A stretch of DNA of 64,000 bases. Source: Flagellimonas zhangzhouensis (lineage in GTDB: Bacteria > Bacteroidota > Bacteroidia > Flavobacteriales > Flavobacteriaceae). Within the stretch, counting starts at the first letter, position 1; each line of letters opens with the position of its first letter. Positions 23,329 through 32,089 of the stretch are shown here, piece after piece. A program made the position numbers and the translations under genes. Below the pieces are notes generated by a model. That model searched no databases. It saw nothing but the letters and a program-made list of their open reading frames with translations, and was not told where the DNA came from. Where the stretch lies: NCBI RefSeq assembly GCF_900102925.1, contig NZ_FNKI01000001.1, forward strand, positions 496,001-560,000, written 5' to 3'.

Positions 23329-24663
23329 TTGAGTACACCCGTTAATTTTAAAAGTATTACCCGACTGGCCATTCCTGCAACCATTTCAGGAATTGCAGAA
23401 CCAATTCTCTCTATCACAGATACCGCTATTGTCGGAAATATTCCTGTTGATGGATTGGAATCCTTGGCTGCAGCGGGCATTGTGGGGTCGTTTTTATCCA
23501 TGTTGATTTGGGTGCTTGGACAAACGCGAAGTTCCATTTCGGCCATAATTTCCCAATACCTTGGAGCGGGCAAATTGGACGAAGTAAAAAATCTCCCAGC
23601 ACAGGCCATTTTCTTTAATATTTTGCTCAGCATTTTCGTTTTGTTGACCACCATTTTTATTATTGAAGAAATTTTTTCGCTGTTCAATGCTTCAGGAAAA
23701 ATATTGGAGTATTGCATTTCCTATTACTCCATTCGCGTTTGGGGATTCCCGTTGACGCTATTCACTTTTGCCGTTTTTGGCATTTTCAGAGGGCTTCAAA
23801 ACACCTTTTATCCCATGGTCATTGCCATGCTCGGAGCAGGCTTGAACATTGTTTTGGATTTCGCTTTTGTTTATGGTATTGATGGCATTTTACCCGCCAT
23901 GTACCTTGAAGGCGCTGCGTGGGCCAGTTTAATTTCTCAAGCGATTATGGCCATAATTGCTTTGATTTTGTTGTTGAAAAAGACAGAAATCAGCATGAAA
24001 TTGGTTTTTCCTCTCAACAAGGAAATGAAAAATGTGATTTTCATGAGTCTGAACTTGTTCGTGCGCACCATTGCACTGAATGCGGCTCTAATGTTGGCCG
24101 TTCGAGAAGCCACCACTTTGGGGGATGAATTTATAGGAGCACACACGATCGCCATCAACCTTTGGTTGTTCTCAGCATTTTTTATTGATGGATTCTCTGC
24201 CGCAGGCAACAGCATGGGAGGGAAACTTTTGGGTGCCAAAGACTACTCTGGGCTCTGGCTGCTCTCAAAAAAAATACTGCTTTACGGCATGGTCGTGAGT
24301 GTAATTTTAATGGGATTTGGATTCCTTTTTTACCAACCAATCGGCCGACTTTTTTCCAATGAAAGTGTCGTGCTTACCACTTTTTATGGCATTTTTTACA
24401 TTGTGATTCTTGGATTGCCCATGAATACCCTTGCTTTTATTTTTGATGGTTTATTTAAAGGAATGGGTGAGATGAAATATTTGAGAAATGTACTCCTGGC
24501 AGCTACATTTTTAGGCTTTATCCCCACACTTTATCTTGGAAAGTTTTTAGGATGGGGATTCTATGCCATTTGGATCGCTTTTGTAGTTTGGATGATGATT
24601 CGTGGCTTTGCCCTGGTTTGGAAATTTAGACAAAAGTTCCACCCCTTGGTTCAAAACCATTAA
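23329..24663 (+). CDS. MATE-family efflux transporter (DinF-like)
   Basis: 444 residues, about 12 membrane helices. Opens with FKSITRLAIPATISGIAEPILSITDTAIVG, the classical MATE N-terminus, and repeats the pattern in the second half (LFVRTIALNAALMLAVREATTLG, HTIAINLWLF). A Na+ or H+ antiporter for organic cations or metabolites in the inner membrane. The only plausible start is TTG at 23329, because the frame is closed by the TAA that ends the GNAT gene 12 bp earlier. The product is not defined. Confidence 0.92.
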   Translation: MSTPVNFKSITRLAIPATISGIAEPILSITDTAIVGNIPVDGLESLAAAGIVGSFLSMLIWVLGQTRSSISAIISQYLGAGKLDEVKNLPAQAIFFNILLSIFVLLTTIFIIEEIFSLFNASGKILEYCISYYSIRVWGFPLTLFTFAVFGIFRGLQNTFYPMVIAMLGAGLNIVLDFAFVYGIDGILPAMYLEGAAWASLISQAIMAIIALILLLKKTEISMKLVFPLNKEMKNVIFMSLNLFVRTIALNAALMLAVREATTLGDEFIGAHTIAINLWLFSAFFIDGFSAAGNSMGGKLLGAKDYSGLWLLSKKILLYGMVVSVILMGFGFLFYQPIGRLFSNESVVLTTFYGIFYIVILGLPMNTLAFIFDGLFKGMGEMKYLRNVLLAATFLGFIPTLYLGKFLGWGFYAIWIAFVVWMMIRGFALVWKFRQKFHPLVQNH

Positions 24664-24696
24664 TTTAGCACCCAAAGACATCTGATAATCGATTCC

Positions 24697-25464
24697 ATGT
24701 CAACAGATAGAACCAACGGAAGTTTATATACCAAAATTGAAAACAGGATTGCGACTGTTGAGTTTGGGCATCCTGCCAGCAACTCTTTTGTATCGGAACT
24801 TTTGGCTCGACTTGCCAAGGAGTTTGACCAGTTGGCGCAGAATGATGAAGTTTCTATCATCGTTTTAAAATCTGAGGGCGATAGGGCTTTTTGTGCGGGC
24901 GCTTCTTTTGATGAATTGGTTGCCATTTCCAATTTGGAGGAAGGCAAACTATTTTTCAGTGGCTTTGCCCATGTGATCAACGCCATGCGCAAATGTTCAA
25001 AACCCATTATTGGAAGAGTTCAAGGAAAAACTGTTGGTGGCGGAGTTGGATTGGCTTCAGCCTGCGATTATGTGCATGCCACTGTGGAGGCTGCCATCAA
25101 ACTTTCTGAGATTTCAATTGGAATTGGTCCCTTTGTCATCGCCCCAGCAGTGGAACGTAAAATGGGTAAAGCTGCCTTGGCAGAGTTGACCTTATATCCC
25201 ACCGAGTGGAAAAATGCTTATTGGGCCAAAGAAAAAGGGTTGTACGCCAAGGTCTACGATTCTATTTCTGAAATGGACAAAGAACTGGACATTCAGCTTC
25301 AAAAATTGGCTACATACAATCCAGAAGCTCTATCTAAAATGAAAAAAGTATTGTGGGAAGGGACCGAACATTGGGATTCCCTTTTGTTGGAACGTGCCGA
25401 AGCTTCAGGTAAGCTTGCCCTTTCGCCCAATACAAAACAAGCATTGGAAAAATTTAAAAAATAA
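24697..25464 (+). CDS. Enoyl-CoA hydratase/isomerase family protein
   Basis: 255 residues, crotonase fold. The two oxyanion-hole segments are RAFCAGASFDELV and KTVGGGVGLASACDYVHA. Near residue 140 LSEISIGIGPFV holds the Glu at the position of the second catalytic acid of hydratases (SEI..G..P). The specific acyl-CoA is not clear; methylglutaconyl-CoA hydratase-like enzymes of leucine breakdown are the nearest feel in Flavobacteria. It starts 33 bp after the MATE stop, and the next two genes follow within a few bases in the same direction. Confidence 0.88.
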   Translation: MSTDRTNGSLYTKIENRIATVEFGHPASNSFVSELLARLAKEFDQLAQNDEVSIIVLKSEGDRAFCAGASFDELVAISNLEEGKLFFSGFAHVINAMRKCSKPIIGRVQGKTVGGGVGLASACDYVHATVEAAIKLSEISIGIGPFVIAPAVERKMGKAALAELTLYPTEWKNAYWAKEKGLYAKVYDSISEMDKELDIQLQKLATYNPEALSKMKKVLWEGTEHWDSLLLERAEASGKLALSPNTKQALEKFKK

Positions 25465-25470
25465 GATGTC

Positions 25471-25563
25471 ATGACGAATTTAATGTTCCCCATTTTGGCC
25501 CTTTTTGTAGTTGTAGTCTACGTGGTCAATAGGATTAGAAGTAATCGACGCTATAAAAGATAA
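25471..25563 (+). CDS. 30-residue single-pass membrane peptide
   Basis: ATG at 25471 to TAA at 25561-25563. The peptide is short N-terminus, one hydrophobic helix (FPILALFVVVVYVV), then a strongly basic tail (NRIRSNRRYKR). It starts 6 bp after the crotonase stop and its stop codon abuts the lpxH ATG at 25564, so it is packed between two genes of an operon. The hydrophobic-then-basic pattern and the tight packing argue for a real small membrane protein. I do not recognise a family. Confidence 0.6.
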   Translation: MTNLMFPILALFVVVVYVVNRIRSNRRYKR

Positions 25564-26331
25564 ATGAACGATATTACCCTTGCCAAAGGCAAAAAAGTCT
25601 ATTTCGCCAGCGACAATCACCTCGGTGCTCCCACTTCAAAGGACAGCTTGCCCCGTGAAAAGAAGTTTGTGGCATGGTTGGATTCCATTAAGCACGATGC
25701 AGCTGCTATTTTTTTAATGGGTGACCTTTTTGACTTTTGGTTTGAGTACAAAACAGTGATTCCAAAGGGGTTTACCAGAACCTTAGGCAAATTGGCCGAG
25801 CTTTCGGACATGGGCATCCATATCACCTATTTTGTGGGCAACCACGATCTATGGATGAATGGTTATTTTGAGGAAGAACTCAACATCCCTGTCTATCACA
25901 ATCCCCAGCAATTCAACATCAACAATACTTCCTTTTTTATTGGACATGGTGATGGTTTGGGGCCCCACGACAAGGGTTTCAAACGGATGAAAAAGGTATT
26001 TACCAACCCTCTTGCCAAATGGTTGTTCAAATGGTTGCACCCCGACCTTGGGGTTCGCTTGGGACAACATTTATCCGTGAACAATAAGATTATTTCTGGG
26101 GAAGCTGATGCTAAATTTTTAGGGGAGAACAAAGAGTGGTTGATTCTGTATGCCAAGCGTAAATTGGAAACCCAACATTACGACCATTTTATTTTCGGAC
26201 ACCGTCATTTACCGATGGAAATCAAACTGAATGAAAGGTCGACCTACACCAATTTAGGTGATTGGATTTCTTATTTCACTTATGCAGTTTTTGATGGAGA
26301 AAAACTGAGCTTGGAAAAGTACGAAGCTTAA
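25564..26331 (+). CDS. lpxH: UDP-2,3-diacylglucosamine diphosphatase (LpxH-type)
   Basis: 255 residues. Calcineurin-like phosphoesterase with the full metal set: ASDNHLG, MGDLFDFWFEY, VGNHDLWM, IGHGDG and FGHRH. The GDLFDFWFEY and GNHD pattern with the insert GLGPHDKGFKRMKK is that of LpxH in Bacteroidetes, which splits UDP-diacylglucosamine to lipid X in lipid A synthesis at the inner membrane. The gene is last in a short run after the crotonase and the 30-residue peptide. Its 3' end overlaps the convergent MFS gene by 4 bp. Confidence 0.88.
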   Translation: MNDITLAKGKKVYFASDNHLGAPTSKDSLPREKKFVAWLDSIKHDAAAIFLMGDLFDFWFEYKTVIPKGFTRTLGKLAELSDMGIHITYFVGNHDLWMNGYFEEELNIPVYHNPQQFNINNTSFFIGHGDGLGPHDKGFKRMKKVFTNPLAKWLFKWLHPDLGVRLGQHLSVNNKIISGEADAKFLGENKEWLILYAKRKLETQHYDHFIFGHRHLPMEIKLNERSTYTNLGDWISYFTYAVFDGEKLSLEKYEA

Positions 26332-27587
26332 TCTTCCTTTTCGTGTTCATCAATATCCTTTTGAAGATCCAGCTTTCTAAAGGTCGGAGAAATTACGGCT
26401 GTGGCACCAGCTGTGAGTAAGGTCATACATCCACCGAATACCACTGCGGTCACTGTACCCAGTAATTTGGCGGCCAAACCACTTTCAAAAGCGCCCAGCT
26501 CATTGGAAGACCCCACAAACATGGAATTTACCGATGCTACCCTTCCACGCATATTGTCAGGAGTTTTTAATTGTAAAATGGTCTGACGGATAATCATGGA
26601 AACGCCATCCACGGCCCCACTCAAAAACAAGGCAACAACCGATAACCAGAAAAGTTCTGAAAGTCCGAAAACGATGATACAAACTCCAAATGCGAAAACG
26701 GCCAGCAACAATTTTTTACCTGCATTTTTATGCAATGGAAATCGCGTAGACCCCAACATGGTAATGGATGCCCCAACGGCGGGTGCTGCCCTCAAAATTC
26801 CAAATCCCTCGGAACCCACATGCAAAATATCTTGGGCATAAACAGGTAAAAGTGCCACAGCTCCCCCGAACAATACCGCAATCATATCCAAAGTCAATGC
26901 GCCAAAAATGGCTTTGCTTCCAAAAACAAACTTGAGTCCATCTTTCAAACTTTGGAAAACAGGCTCTCCAATTTTAGGGTTGAGAATGGGCTTTTTCGGA
27001 ATCTGAAACAAGAATAAAAGTGCCATTAACGAGAAACCAAAAATGAGGCACATGCTCCAATGCACCCCTATCCAACTGATGGAAAACCCAGCTAAAGCTG
27101 GACCCAAAACCGAGGCCAATTGCCAGGTGGAACTACTCCAAGTAGCGGCATTGGGATATATTTTTTTGGGAACGATCAAGGCAATCAAGGAGAAAATGGT
27201 CGGTCCTAAAAATGAACGGACAAATCCACCTAAAAACACCAAAGCATAAATAGAGTACAAAATGGTCTTAGACGACCAAGAATCTTCCAAACCTGGCCAA
27301 CTCAATAAAAACAATCCCAAACTAATCACCGAAAATCCAGCGATGCAAGTCACCAAAAGGTTTCTTTTTTCCCGTTGATCCACAATATGCCCTGCAAAGA
27401 GGGCCATGCTGACCGCAGGAATCACCTCCATCAATCCAATAATTCCCAAGGAAAGTGGGTCTTTGGTCAAGGAATACACCTGCCATTCGATCACAATAAA
27501 TTGCATGGACCAAGCAAATACCATGGCAAAACGTACCAATAAAAATATGTTGAATTCCTTATATCGGAGTGCTGCGTAGGGGTCCAT
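26328..27587 (-). CDS. MFS transporter (EntS/macrolide-efflux-like)
   Basis: 419 residues with about 12 membrane helices. MFS of the enterobactin exporter / MefA type: short N-terminus (ALRYKEFNIFLLVRF), cytoplasmic motif GHIVDQREKRNLL between helices 2 and 3 (motif A), and an equivalent near LGSTRFPLHKNAGKKLLLAV. The substrate is unknown. The gene converges on lpxH (4-bp tail overlap) and lies 6 bp downstream of recJ on the same strand, so it probably shares the recJ transcript. Confidence 0.88.
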   Translation of the reverse strand: MDPYAALRYKEFNIFLLVRFAMVFAWSMQFIVIEWQVYSLTKDPLSLGIIGLMEVIPAVSMALFAGHIVDQREKRNLLVTCIAGFSVISLGLFLLSWPGLEDSWSSKTILYSIYALVFLGGFVRSFLGPTIFSLIALIVPKKIYPNAATWSSSTWQLASVLGPALAGFSISWIGVHWSMCLIFGFSLMALLFLFQIPKKPILNPKIGEPVFQSLKDGLKFVFGSKAIFGALTLDMIAVLFGGAVALLPVYAQDILHVGSEGFGILRAAPAVGASITMLGSTRFPLHKNAGKKLLLAVFAFGVCIIVFGLSELFWLSVVALFLSGAVDGVSMIIRQTILQLKTPDNMRGRVASVNSMFVGSSNELGAFESGLAAKLLGTVTAVVFGGCMTLLTAGATAVISPTFRKLDLQKDIDEHEKED

Positions 27588-27593
27588 AAAGTG

Positions 27594-29282
27594 CTAGCGA
27601 ATATCTCTGAGTTTTAGTTGCAGGCTCACCGTTCCGTTCCATTCATTCTCGTCCAACGAAAATACAGCATCGAAAGGTTTTATTCGCTTTACCACTTCCA
27701 ATTTATTTCCCAAATTAAATCCGATGGCACCAATAGGTGTTGTACCATTTTGGTGCACACTTGCTTTCAAATGTTTCTCACCCTCACCAACTCCTCTGGC
27801 GTATCCCGAATCTTTTAATCCCTCTGCCATAAAAACTGGGGTCATATTTCCTGGTCCAAAAGGGGCAAATTGTTTTAAAATACGCATGAATTTTGGGGTT
27901 ATCTGCTGCATTTCAATTTGGGCATCAATAGTAATTTCGGGTTGTAATAATTTTGGATCAATGGTTTCTGCAACCACTTTCTCAAATTGATTTTTGAATG
28001 CTTCGTATTGCTCCTCCAACAAGGTTAATCCCGCAGCATACATATGCCCCCCAAACTGCTCTATATGTTCAGAGCAACCTTCTAGTGCATTGTAAATATC
28101 AAACCCCTTTACCGAACGCGCGGACGCAGCCAATTTGTCGCCACTTTTTGTGAAAACCAGGGTTGGGCGGTAATAGGTTTCTGTCAGCCTTGAAGCCACA
28201 ATTCCGATGACGCCTTTGTGCCATTCTTCTTTGTAAACAACAGAAGTAAATCTTTGTTCTTCTTCATTTTCGCGGATTTGAAGCAAAGCTTCTTCTGTAA
28301 TTTCTTGATCTAAGCTTCTTCGCTCTGTATTGAATGCTTCAATTTCTTGCGCAAACTTTTGGGCAGTTACATAATCGGTTTCGGTGAGCAAGGCCACTGC
28401 ATGTTGACCATGTTTCATTCGACCTGCGGCATTGATTCTGGGTGCAATGATGAAAACCACGTCCGTTATGGTCAATTCGCTCTTTTGGGTTTGATCAATA
28501 ATGGCCTGGATTCCTATTCTTGGATTCGAATTGATTACTTTCAAACCATAATGGGCCAATACCCTATTTTCTCCTGTAATCGGAACGATATCGGCTGCTA
28601 TGGCCGTAGCCACTAGGTCCAAATAAGGGAATAAATCCTTTACCGACCCTCCTTGCCTTACTGTCAAAGCCTGAATCAATTTAAAACCTACACCACAACC
28701 ACATAATTCTTTGTATGGATAACCACAATCCTCTTGCTTGGGGTCCAAAATGGCAATAGCATCTGGCACTTTATCACCTGGTCGGTGGTGGTCACAAATA
28801 ATGAAATCTATTCCTTTTTCTTTGGCGTATTCTACCTTGTCAATGGCCTTGATGCCACAATCCAGTGCAATGATCAAAGAGAAATTGTTGTCCTCGGCAA
28901 AATCTATCCCTTGATAGGAAACTCCATAACCTTCCTCGTATCGATCGGGAATATAGGTGGCCACATTGGGATAGGTTGCCAAAAGAAATGAGGACATCAA
29001 CGCCACGGCTGTGGTACCATCCACATCATAATCACCAAAAACCAGAATATTTTCTTGATTGGCTATGGCGATTTCTATCCGTTGCACAGCTTTATCCATA
29101 TCTTTCATCAGAAATGGATTGTGCAAATGGATCAAGTCGGGTCGAAAAAATGCTTTTGCTTGTTCGTAATTGGTAATTCCGCGTTGCAACAGCAGTTGAG
29201 CAACCAAATCATCTACTCCCAAAGCTTGGGCAAGTGCATCGATGGATTCTTGGGTAGGTTTTGGTTTAATGGTCCAGCGCAT
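27594..29282 (-). CDS. recJ: Single-stranded-DNA-specific exonuclease RecJ
   Basis: 562 residues, standard length. DHH phosphoesterase motifs: FGDYDVDGTTAV near residue 80, LDCGIKA, ICDHHRPGD and later LDPKQEDCGYPY, binding two Mn or Mg ions. DHHA1 domain with GIVASRLTETYYRPT and QFGGHMYAAGLTL, then the OB-fold with FAPFGPGNMTPVF. A 5'-3' single-strand exonuclease for RecF-pathway recombination and mismatch repair. It starts its own unit on the minus strand, and the MFS gene follows after 6 bp. Confidence 0.96.
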   Translation of the reverse strand: MRWTIKPKPTQESIDALAQALGVDDLVAQLLLQRGITNYEQAKAFFRPDLIHLHNPFLMKDMDKAVQRIEIAIANQENILVFGDYDVDGTTAVALMSSFLLATYPNVATYIPDRYEEGYGVSYQGIDFAEDNNFSLIIALDCGIKAIDKVEYAKEKGIDFIICDHHRPGDKVPDAIAILDPKQEDCGYPYKELCGCGVGFKLIQALTVRQGGSVKDLFPYLDLVATAIAADIVPITGENRVLAHYGLKVINSNPRIGIQAIIDQTQKSELTITDVVFIIAPRINAAGRMKHGQHAVALLTETDYVTAQKFAQEIEAFNTERRSLDQEITEEALLQIRENEEEQRFTSVVYKEEWHKGVIGIVASRLTETYYRPTLVFTKSGDKLAASARSVKGFDIYNALEGCSEHIEQFGGHMYAAGLTLLEEQYEAFKNQFEKVVAETIDPKLLQPEITIDAQIEMQQITPKFMRILKQFAPFGPGNMTPVFMAEGLKDSGYARGVGEGEKHLKASVHQNGTTPIGAIGFNLGNKLEVVKRIKPFDAVFSLDENEWNGTVSLQLKLRDIR

Positions 29283-29290
29283 AGTTTTAA

Positions 29291-29765
29291 AAGTTCAAGT
29301 TCAAAATTTAAGCTCAATCTCAAATTTCGAGTTACTTTTTCTTTTTGATTACGGTAGCAGTGATTTTAATCAATTGTTCAACTTCGTCCAATAACCCTAT
29401 GCAAATTCCTTTATTGCCATAGTTTATTTTCTTCAAGATCTTTAGGATTACCCTTGATTCTTTCAATTCCCTTAAGGTAATCGTAGCCCTATAAACAAAG
29501 TCCTTGTTTGAGTTGGTTCCTTGAGCTTCCCCAAGATTCAAGGCAGCGCTTCCAGCGGAACGAAGTAATTGATTCCCGTAAAATTGACCAGTAAAATCGT
29601 TGGTTAAATCATGACAAAAAGTAGCGATGTCAGCCGCCAAATCCACAAACCTTTCCTCTAAATCAAATTTTTTTTGAGTCATAAATCTTTTAATTGATTC
29701 TGAGGTTGACCCAATAAATATAAATGATTTATCTGAATTTGAACTTGAGCATTGTGCTTGACCCT
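29291..29765. repeat. Inverted-repeat-framed unit around the four-helix-bundle gene
   Basis: TCAAGTTCAAA at 29295-29305 and its reverse complement TTTGAACTTGA at 29738-29748 flank the gene at 29332. The right arm continues as N8 then CTTGA. The same right-arm layout (TTTGAACTTGA, N8, CTTGA) and its partner occur without a gene at 62533-62598. This looks like a small mobile or RNA-hairpin unit rather than ordinary intergenic sequence. Confidence 0.5.
29332..29682 (-). CDS. Four-helix-bundle protein (S23 / 23S intervening-sequence protein family)
   Basis: 116 residues. Family signature: QLLRSAGSAALNLGEAQGTNSNKDFVYRATITLRELKESRVILKIL. These proteins were first found encoded inside intervening sequences of 23S rRNA in other bacteria and are scattered through Bacteroidetes chromosomes; they form pentamers and their function is unknown. 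The gene here stands alone between recJ and the OsmC gene and is framed by inverted repeats, which suggests that it travels as a small unit. The C-terminus is a Lys run (IKKKK). Confidence 0.9.
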   Translation of the reverse strand: MTQKKFDLEERFVDLAADIATFCHDLTNDFTGQFYGNQLLRSAGSAALNLGEAQGTNSNKDFVYRATITLRELKESRVILKILKKINYGNKGICIGLLDEVEQLIKITATVIKKKK

Positions 29766-29780
29766 TTTCCGATAACTGAT

Positions 29781-30203
29781 TTACTTAGTATGATAAAATA
29801 TCTGAATATCCAACTTAGCAAACTTTCGGAACATTTCCATAACACCACAATACTTTTCTACGGACAAATCAACCGCTTTTTTAAGCTTGTCTTCCTTTAG
29901 GTTTGCTCCATAAAAATGGTACTCCACAATTACCGAATCGTAATATTTGGGGTGCTCCTCGGTAAGATTTGCAATGGTATCTATCTTAAAATCATCAACT
30001 TCCAACTTCATCTTCTTGATTAAGGAAGCCACATCCAAACCTGAGCATCCAGCCAAGGCTGAAAGCATCAATGCTTTTGGACGCAATCCATCCCCTTCAC
30101 CGCCACTTTCTGGCCCTGCATCAATGGTTAAAGTCTTTCCCGATGGGTTGTTACTTTCGAATTTCATCCCACCCAACCAAGTAGTTGTGATATGATTTGT
30201 CAT
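29781..30203 (-). CDS. OsmC-family protein
   Basis: 140 residues. The family Cys pair is present: first in LSALAGCSGLDVASLI (about residue 53), second in VEKYCGVMEMFRK (about 117). Members reduce organic hydroperoxides with these two Cys, though some have other roles. The short N-terminal strand region (TTTWLGGMKFES) and GGEGDGLRPKALML are typical of the OsmC/YhfA branch. Divergent from the AhpD-like gene at 30258, another Cys-based peroxidase-type protein, so a shared antioxidant role is possible. Confidence 0.9.
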   Translation of the reverse strand: MTNHITTTWLGGMKFESNNPSGKTLTIDAGPESGGEGDGLRPKALMLSALAGCSGLDVASLIKKMKLEVDDFKIDTIANLTEEHPKYYDSVIVEYHFYGANLKEDKLKKAVDLSVEKYCGVMEMFRKFAKLDIQIFYHTK

Positions 30204-30257
30204 GATGTTTAATTTTTGTTTCTTGTAGCGTCAAAAATACGATTTAAAATCTCATTC

Positions 30258-30860
30258 ATGGCCTTAGTTTTACCACTTGACCCAGACCACGACCTCGAAA
30301 CCAAAGAACTTGCTGAGTTCTTTAACGAAACTCTTGGGTTTTGTCCAAACTCTGTCCTCACCATGCAGCATAGGCCTGCTATTTCAAAGGCATTTATTAA
30401 TTTAAACAAGGCGGTAATGGCCAATGAAGGGCGCGTGACCTCAGCCTTAAAACGAATGGTGGCTTGGGTAAGCAGCAACGCTACGGGATGTCGCTATTGT
30501 CAGGCCCATGCAATACGAGCTGCTGAACGTTATGGGGCGGAACAGGAGCAATTGGACAATATTTGGGAATACCGAACACACCCTGCCTTTTCAGAAGCTG
30601 AAAGGGCCGCATTGGACTTTTCCATTGCTGCCTCACAAGTACCCAATACTGTAAATGCTGATTTAAAAAAACGTTTGCACAAATACTGGGATGATGGTGA
30701 AATTGTGGAAATTCTTGGGGTAATTTCACTTTTTGGTTACCTCAACCGATGGAATGATTCCATGGGCACTACCATTGAAGATGGCGCTGTGGAAAGTGCC
30801 AACAAATATTTAGGTGAAATTGGTTGGGAAAAAGGGAAGCACGATGGTTCTCGTTATTGA
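30258..30860 (+). CDS. Carboxymuconolactone decarboxylase / AhpD-like protein
   Basis: 200 residues from the ATG giving MALVLPLDPDHDLETKE; the 14 upstream in-frame codons are promoter region. The AhpD-type redox centre is clear: NATGCRYCQAHAIRAAERYGA (C-x-x-C-x-x-x-H). This peroxidase-related branch is alpha-helical and oligomeric and may reduce hydroperoxides with a lipoyl or thiol partner; the true substrate is unknown. It is divergent from the OsmC gene, and its stop codon abuts that of the convergent DUF819 gene. Confidence 0.88.
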   Translation: MALVLPLDPDHDLETKELAEFFNETLGFCPNSVLTMQHRPAISKAFINLNKAVMANEGRVTSALKRMVAWVSSNATGCRYCQAHAIRAAERYGAEQEQLDNIWEYRTHPAFSEAERAALDFSIAASQVPNTVNADLKKRLHKYWDDGEIVEILGVISLFGYLNRWNDSMGTTIEDGAVESANKYLGEIGWEKGKHDGSRY

Positions 30861-31991
30861 TCACACCATCAATCCCTCCAACAAATAAATCGTCAACATC
30901 CCCCAAAAAGTGCCTGTGGCCATACTTAAAATGGCTAAAATAATGGCATGGGGCATCCAACTACTTCTATAAGCGGCCGTAACGGCAGGTGCAGTGGCAA
31001 TTCCACCTACATTGGCCATGCTTGCAATAGGCACCCAAGCCATGTTCACGTTCAACAGTTTGGCAACAATGATCATGAAAATAAAATGCCCTCCCAGCCA
31101 AATCAACAGAAAACCGAAAAAGGCCATATCAAACCCAAACATATCAAATCGCAATTTTAGTCCTAAAATTGACATTACCACCAAAATTAAAATACGTCCC
31201 AATTTTAAGGTGAATCGGAAATTCCATTTAGGGATAAAATTGCCCAAAGCCAATCCAAGAAAAGACAAAACAACCACTTTGGCCACAAAAGCATTCAATA
31301 ATAAATCAATGGCAAATACTACAAAAAGCATAACAATCAGTGTCAACCAAGGAGAAAGAAGTCTTCCGTTTTCGGTTTGAATTCGTTCAGGAATTTCTTG
31401 ATCGGATATCCTAAAGGATTTATTTAAAGCATTACTCTTTTTAATGGTTTGAAACATGAGAATAGTCCATACATTGACCAAAATATTGTCCATGATCAAC
31501 ACCGAAAGAAAAATGTTCTCTGGACAATTGACGAGTTCTTTCAACACCAATTGACTAGTGCTGCCCCCAATCCAACTCCCAACAATGGGCGGAACCCCTT
31601 TCCAAAATCCATTTGCATATAAGGTAGTTGCCACCAATTCGGTTTTATCAAAAAGGATGACAAACAACACTGGAAAAAGTGCAATAAATAAAGAGCCTGC
31701 CAAAAAAACAACAATGGGTTTGTAGCCAATGGATTTAAGCTGATGCAGGGATAAACTTGCCATAACGGCAACAATGGTCAATGGAATAAAAAAATCACGA
31801 CTTAACCCGTGTATGCTGGATTGGGAAAAATCAAGCCCAAAAACATAACTTATCACGGCGGGAATAATGTAGGAAAGCAAAATAGCGGGTACCCAATCAA
31901 AAAGTGATTTGACCCATTTGTGTTCCCAACGGTCCAAAAAATAAACACAGATTACCGTGAAACATGTTATACCCCAAGGTATCCATTCCAT
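30861..31991 (-). CDS. DUF819-family membrane protein
   Basis: 376 residues with about ten hydrophobic helices (for example FIPLTIVAVMASLSL, VFLAGSLFIALFPVLFVILF, AVVSFLGLALGNF-like segments). A Gly/Ser-rich conserved loop GVPPIVGSWIGGSTSQLVLKE and a late MANVGGIATAPAVTAAY are typical of the DUF819 (YjcL-like) group, thought to be transporters of the bile/arsenite/riboflavin superfamily type, with no confirmed substrate. Stand-alone gene between the AhpD-like gene (convergent) and rsmI. Confidence 0.85.
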   Translation of the reverse strand: MEWIPWGITCFTVICVYFLDRWEHKWVKSLFDWVPAILLSYIIPAVISYVFGLDFSQSSIHGLSRDFFIPLTIVAVMASLSLHQLKSIGYKPIVVFLAGSLFIALFPVLFVILFDKTELVATTLYANGFWKGVPPIVGSWIGGSTSQLVLKELVNCPENIFLSVLIMDNILVNVWTILMFQTIKKSNALNKSFRISDQEIPERIQTENGRLLSPWLTLIVMLFVVFAIDLLLNAFVAKVVVLSFLGLALGNFIPKWNFRFTLKLGRILILVVMSILGLKLRFDMFGFDMAFFGFLLIWLGGHFIFMIIVAKLLNVNMAWVPIASMANVGGIATAPAVTAAYRSSWMPHAIILAILSMATGTFWGMLTIYLLEGLMV

Positions 31992-32089
31992 TATTTATTC
32001 CCATTTATCTCAAAGATGGAAACAAAGCAGTTTTCGAAGTTGAATTGCTTTGATTTTCATTGAGTTGATTCTAGAAATAAATATAGGCT

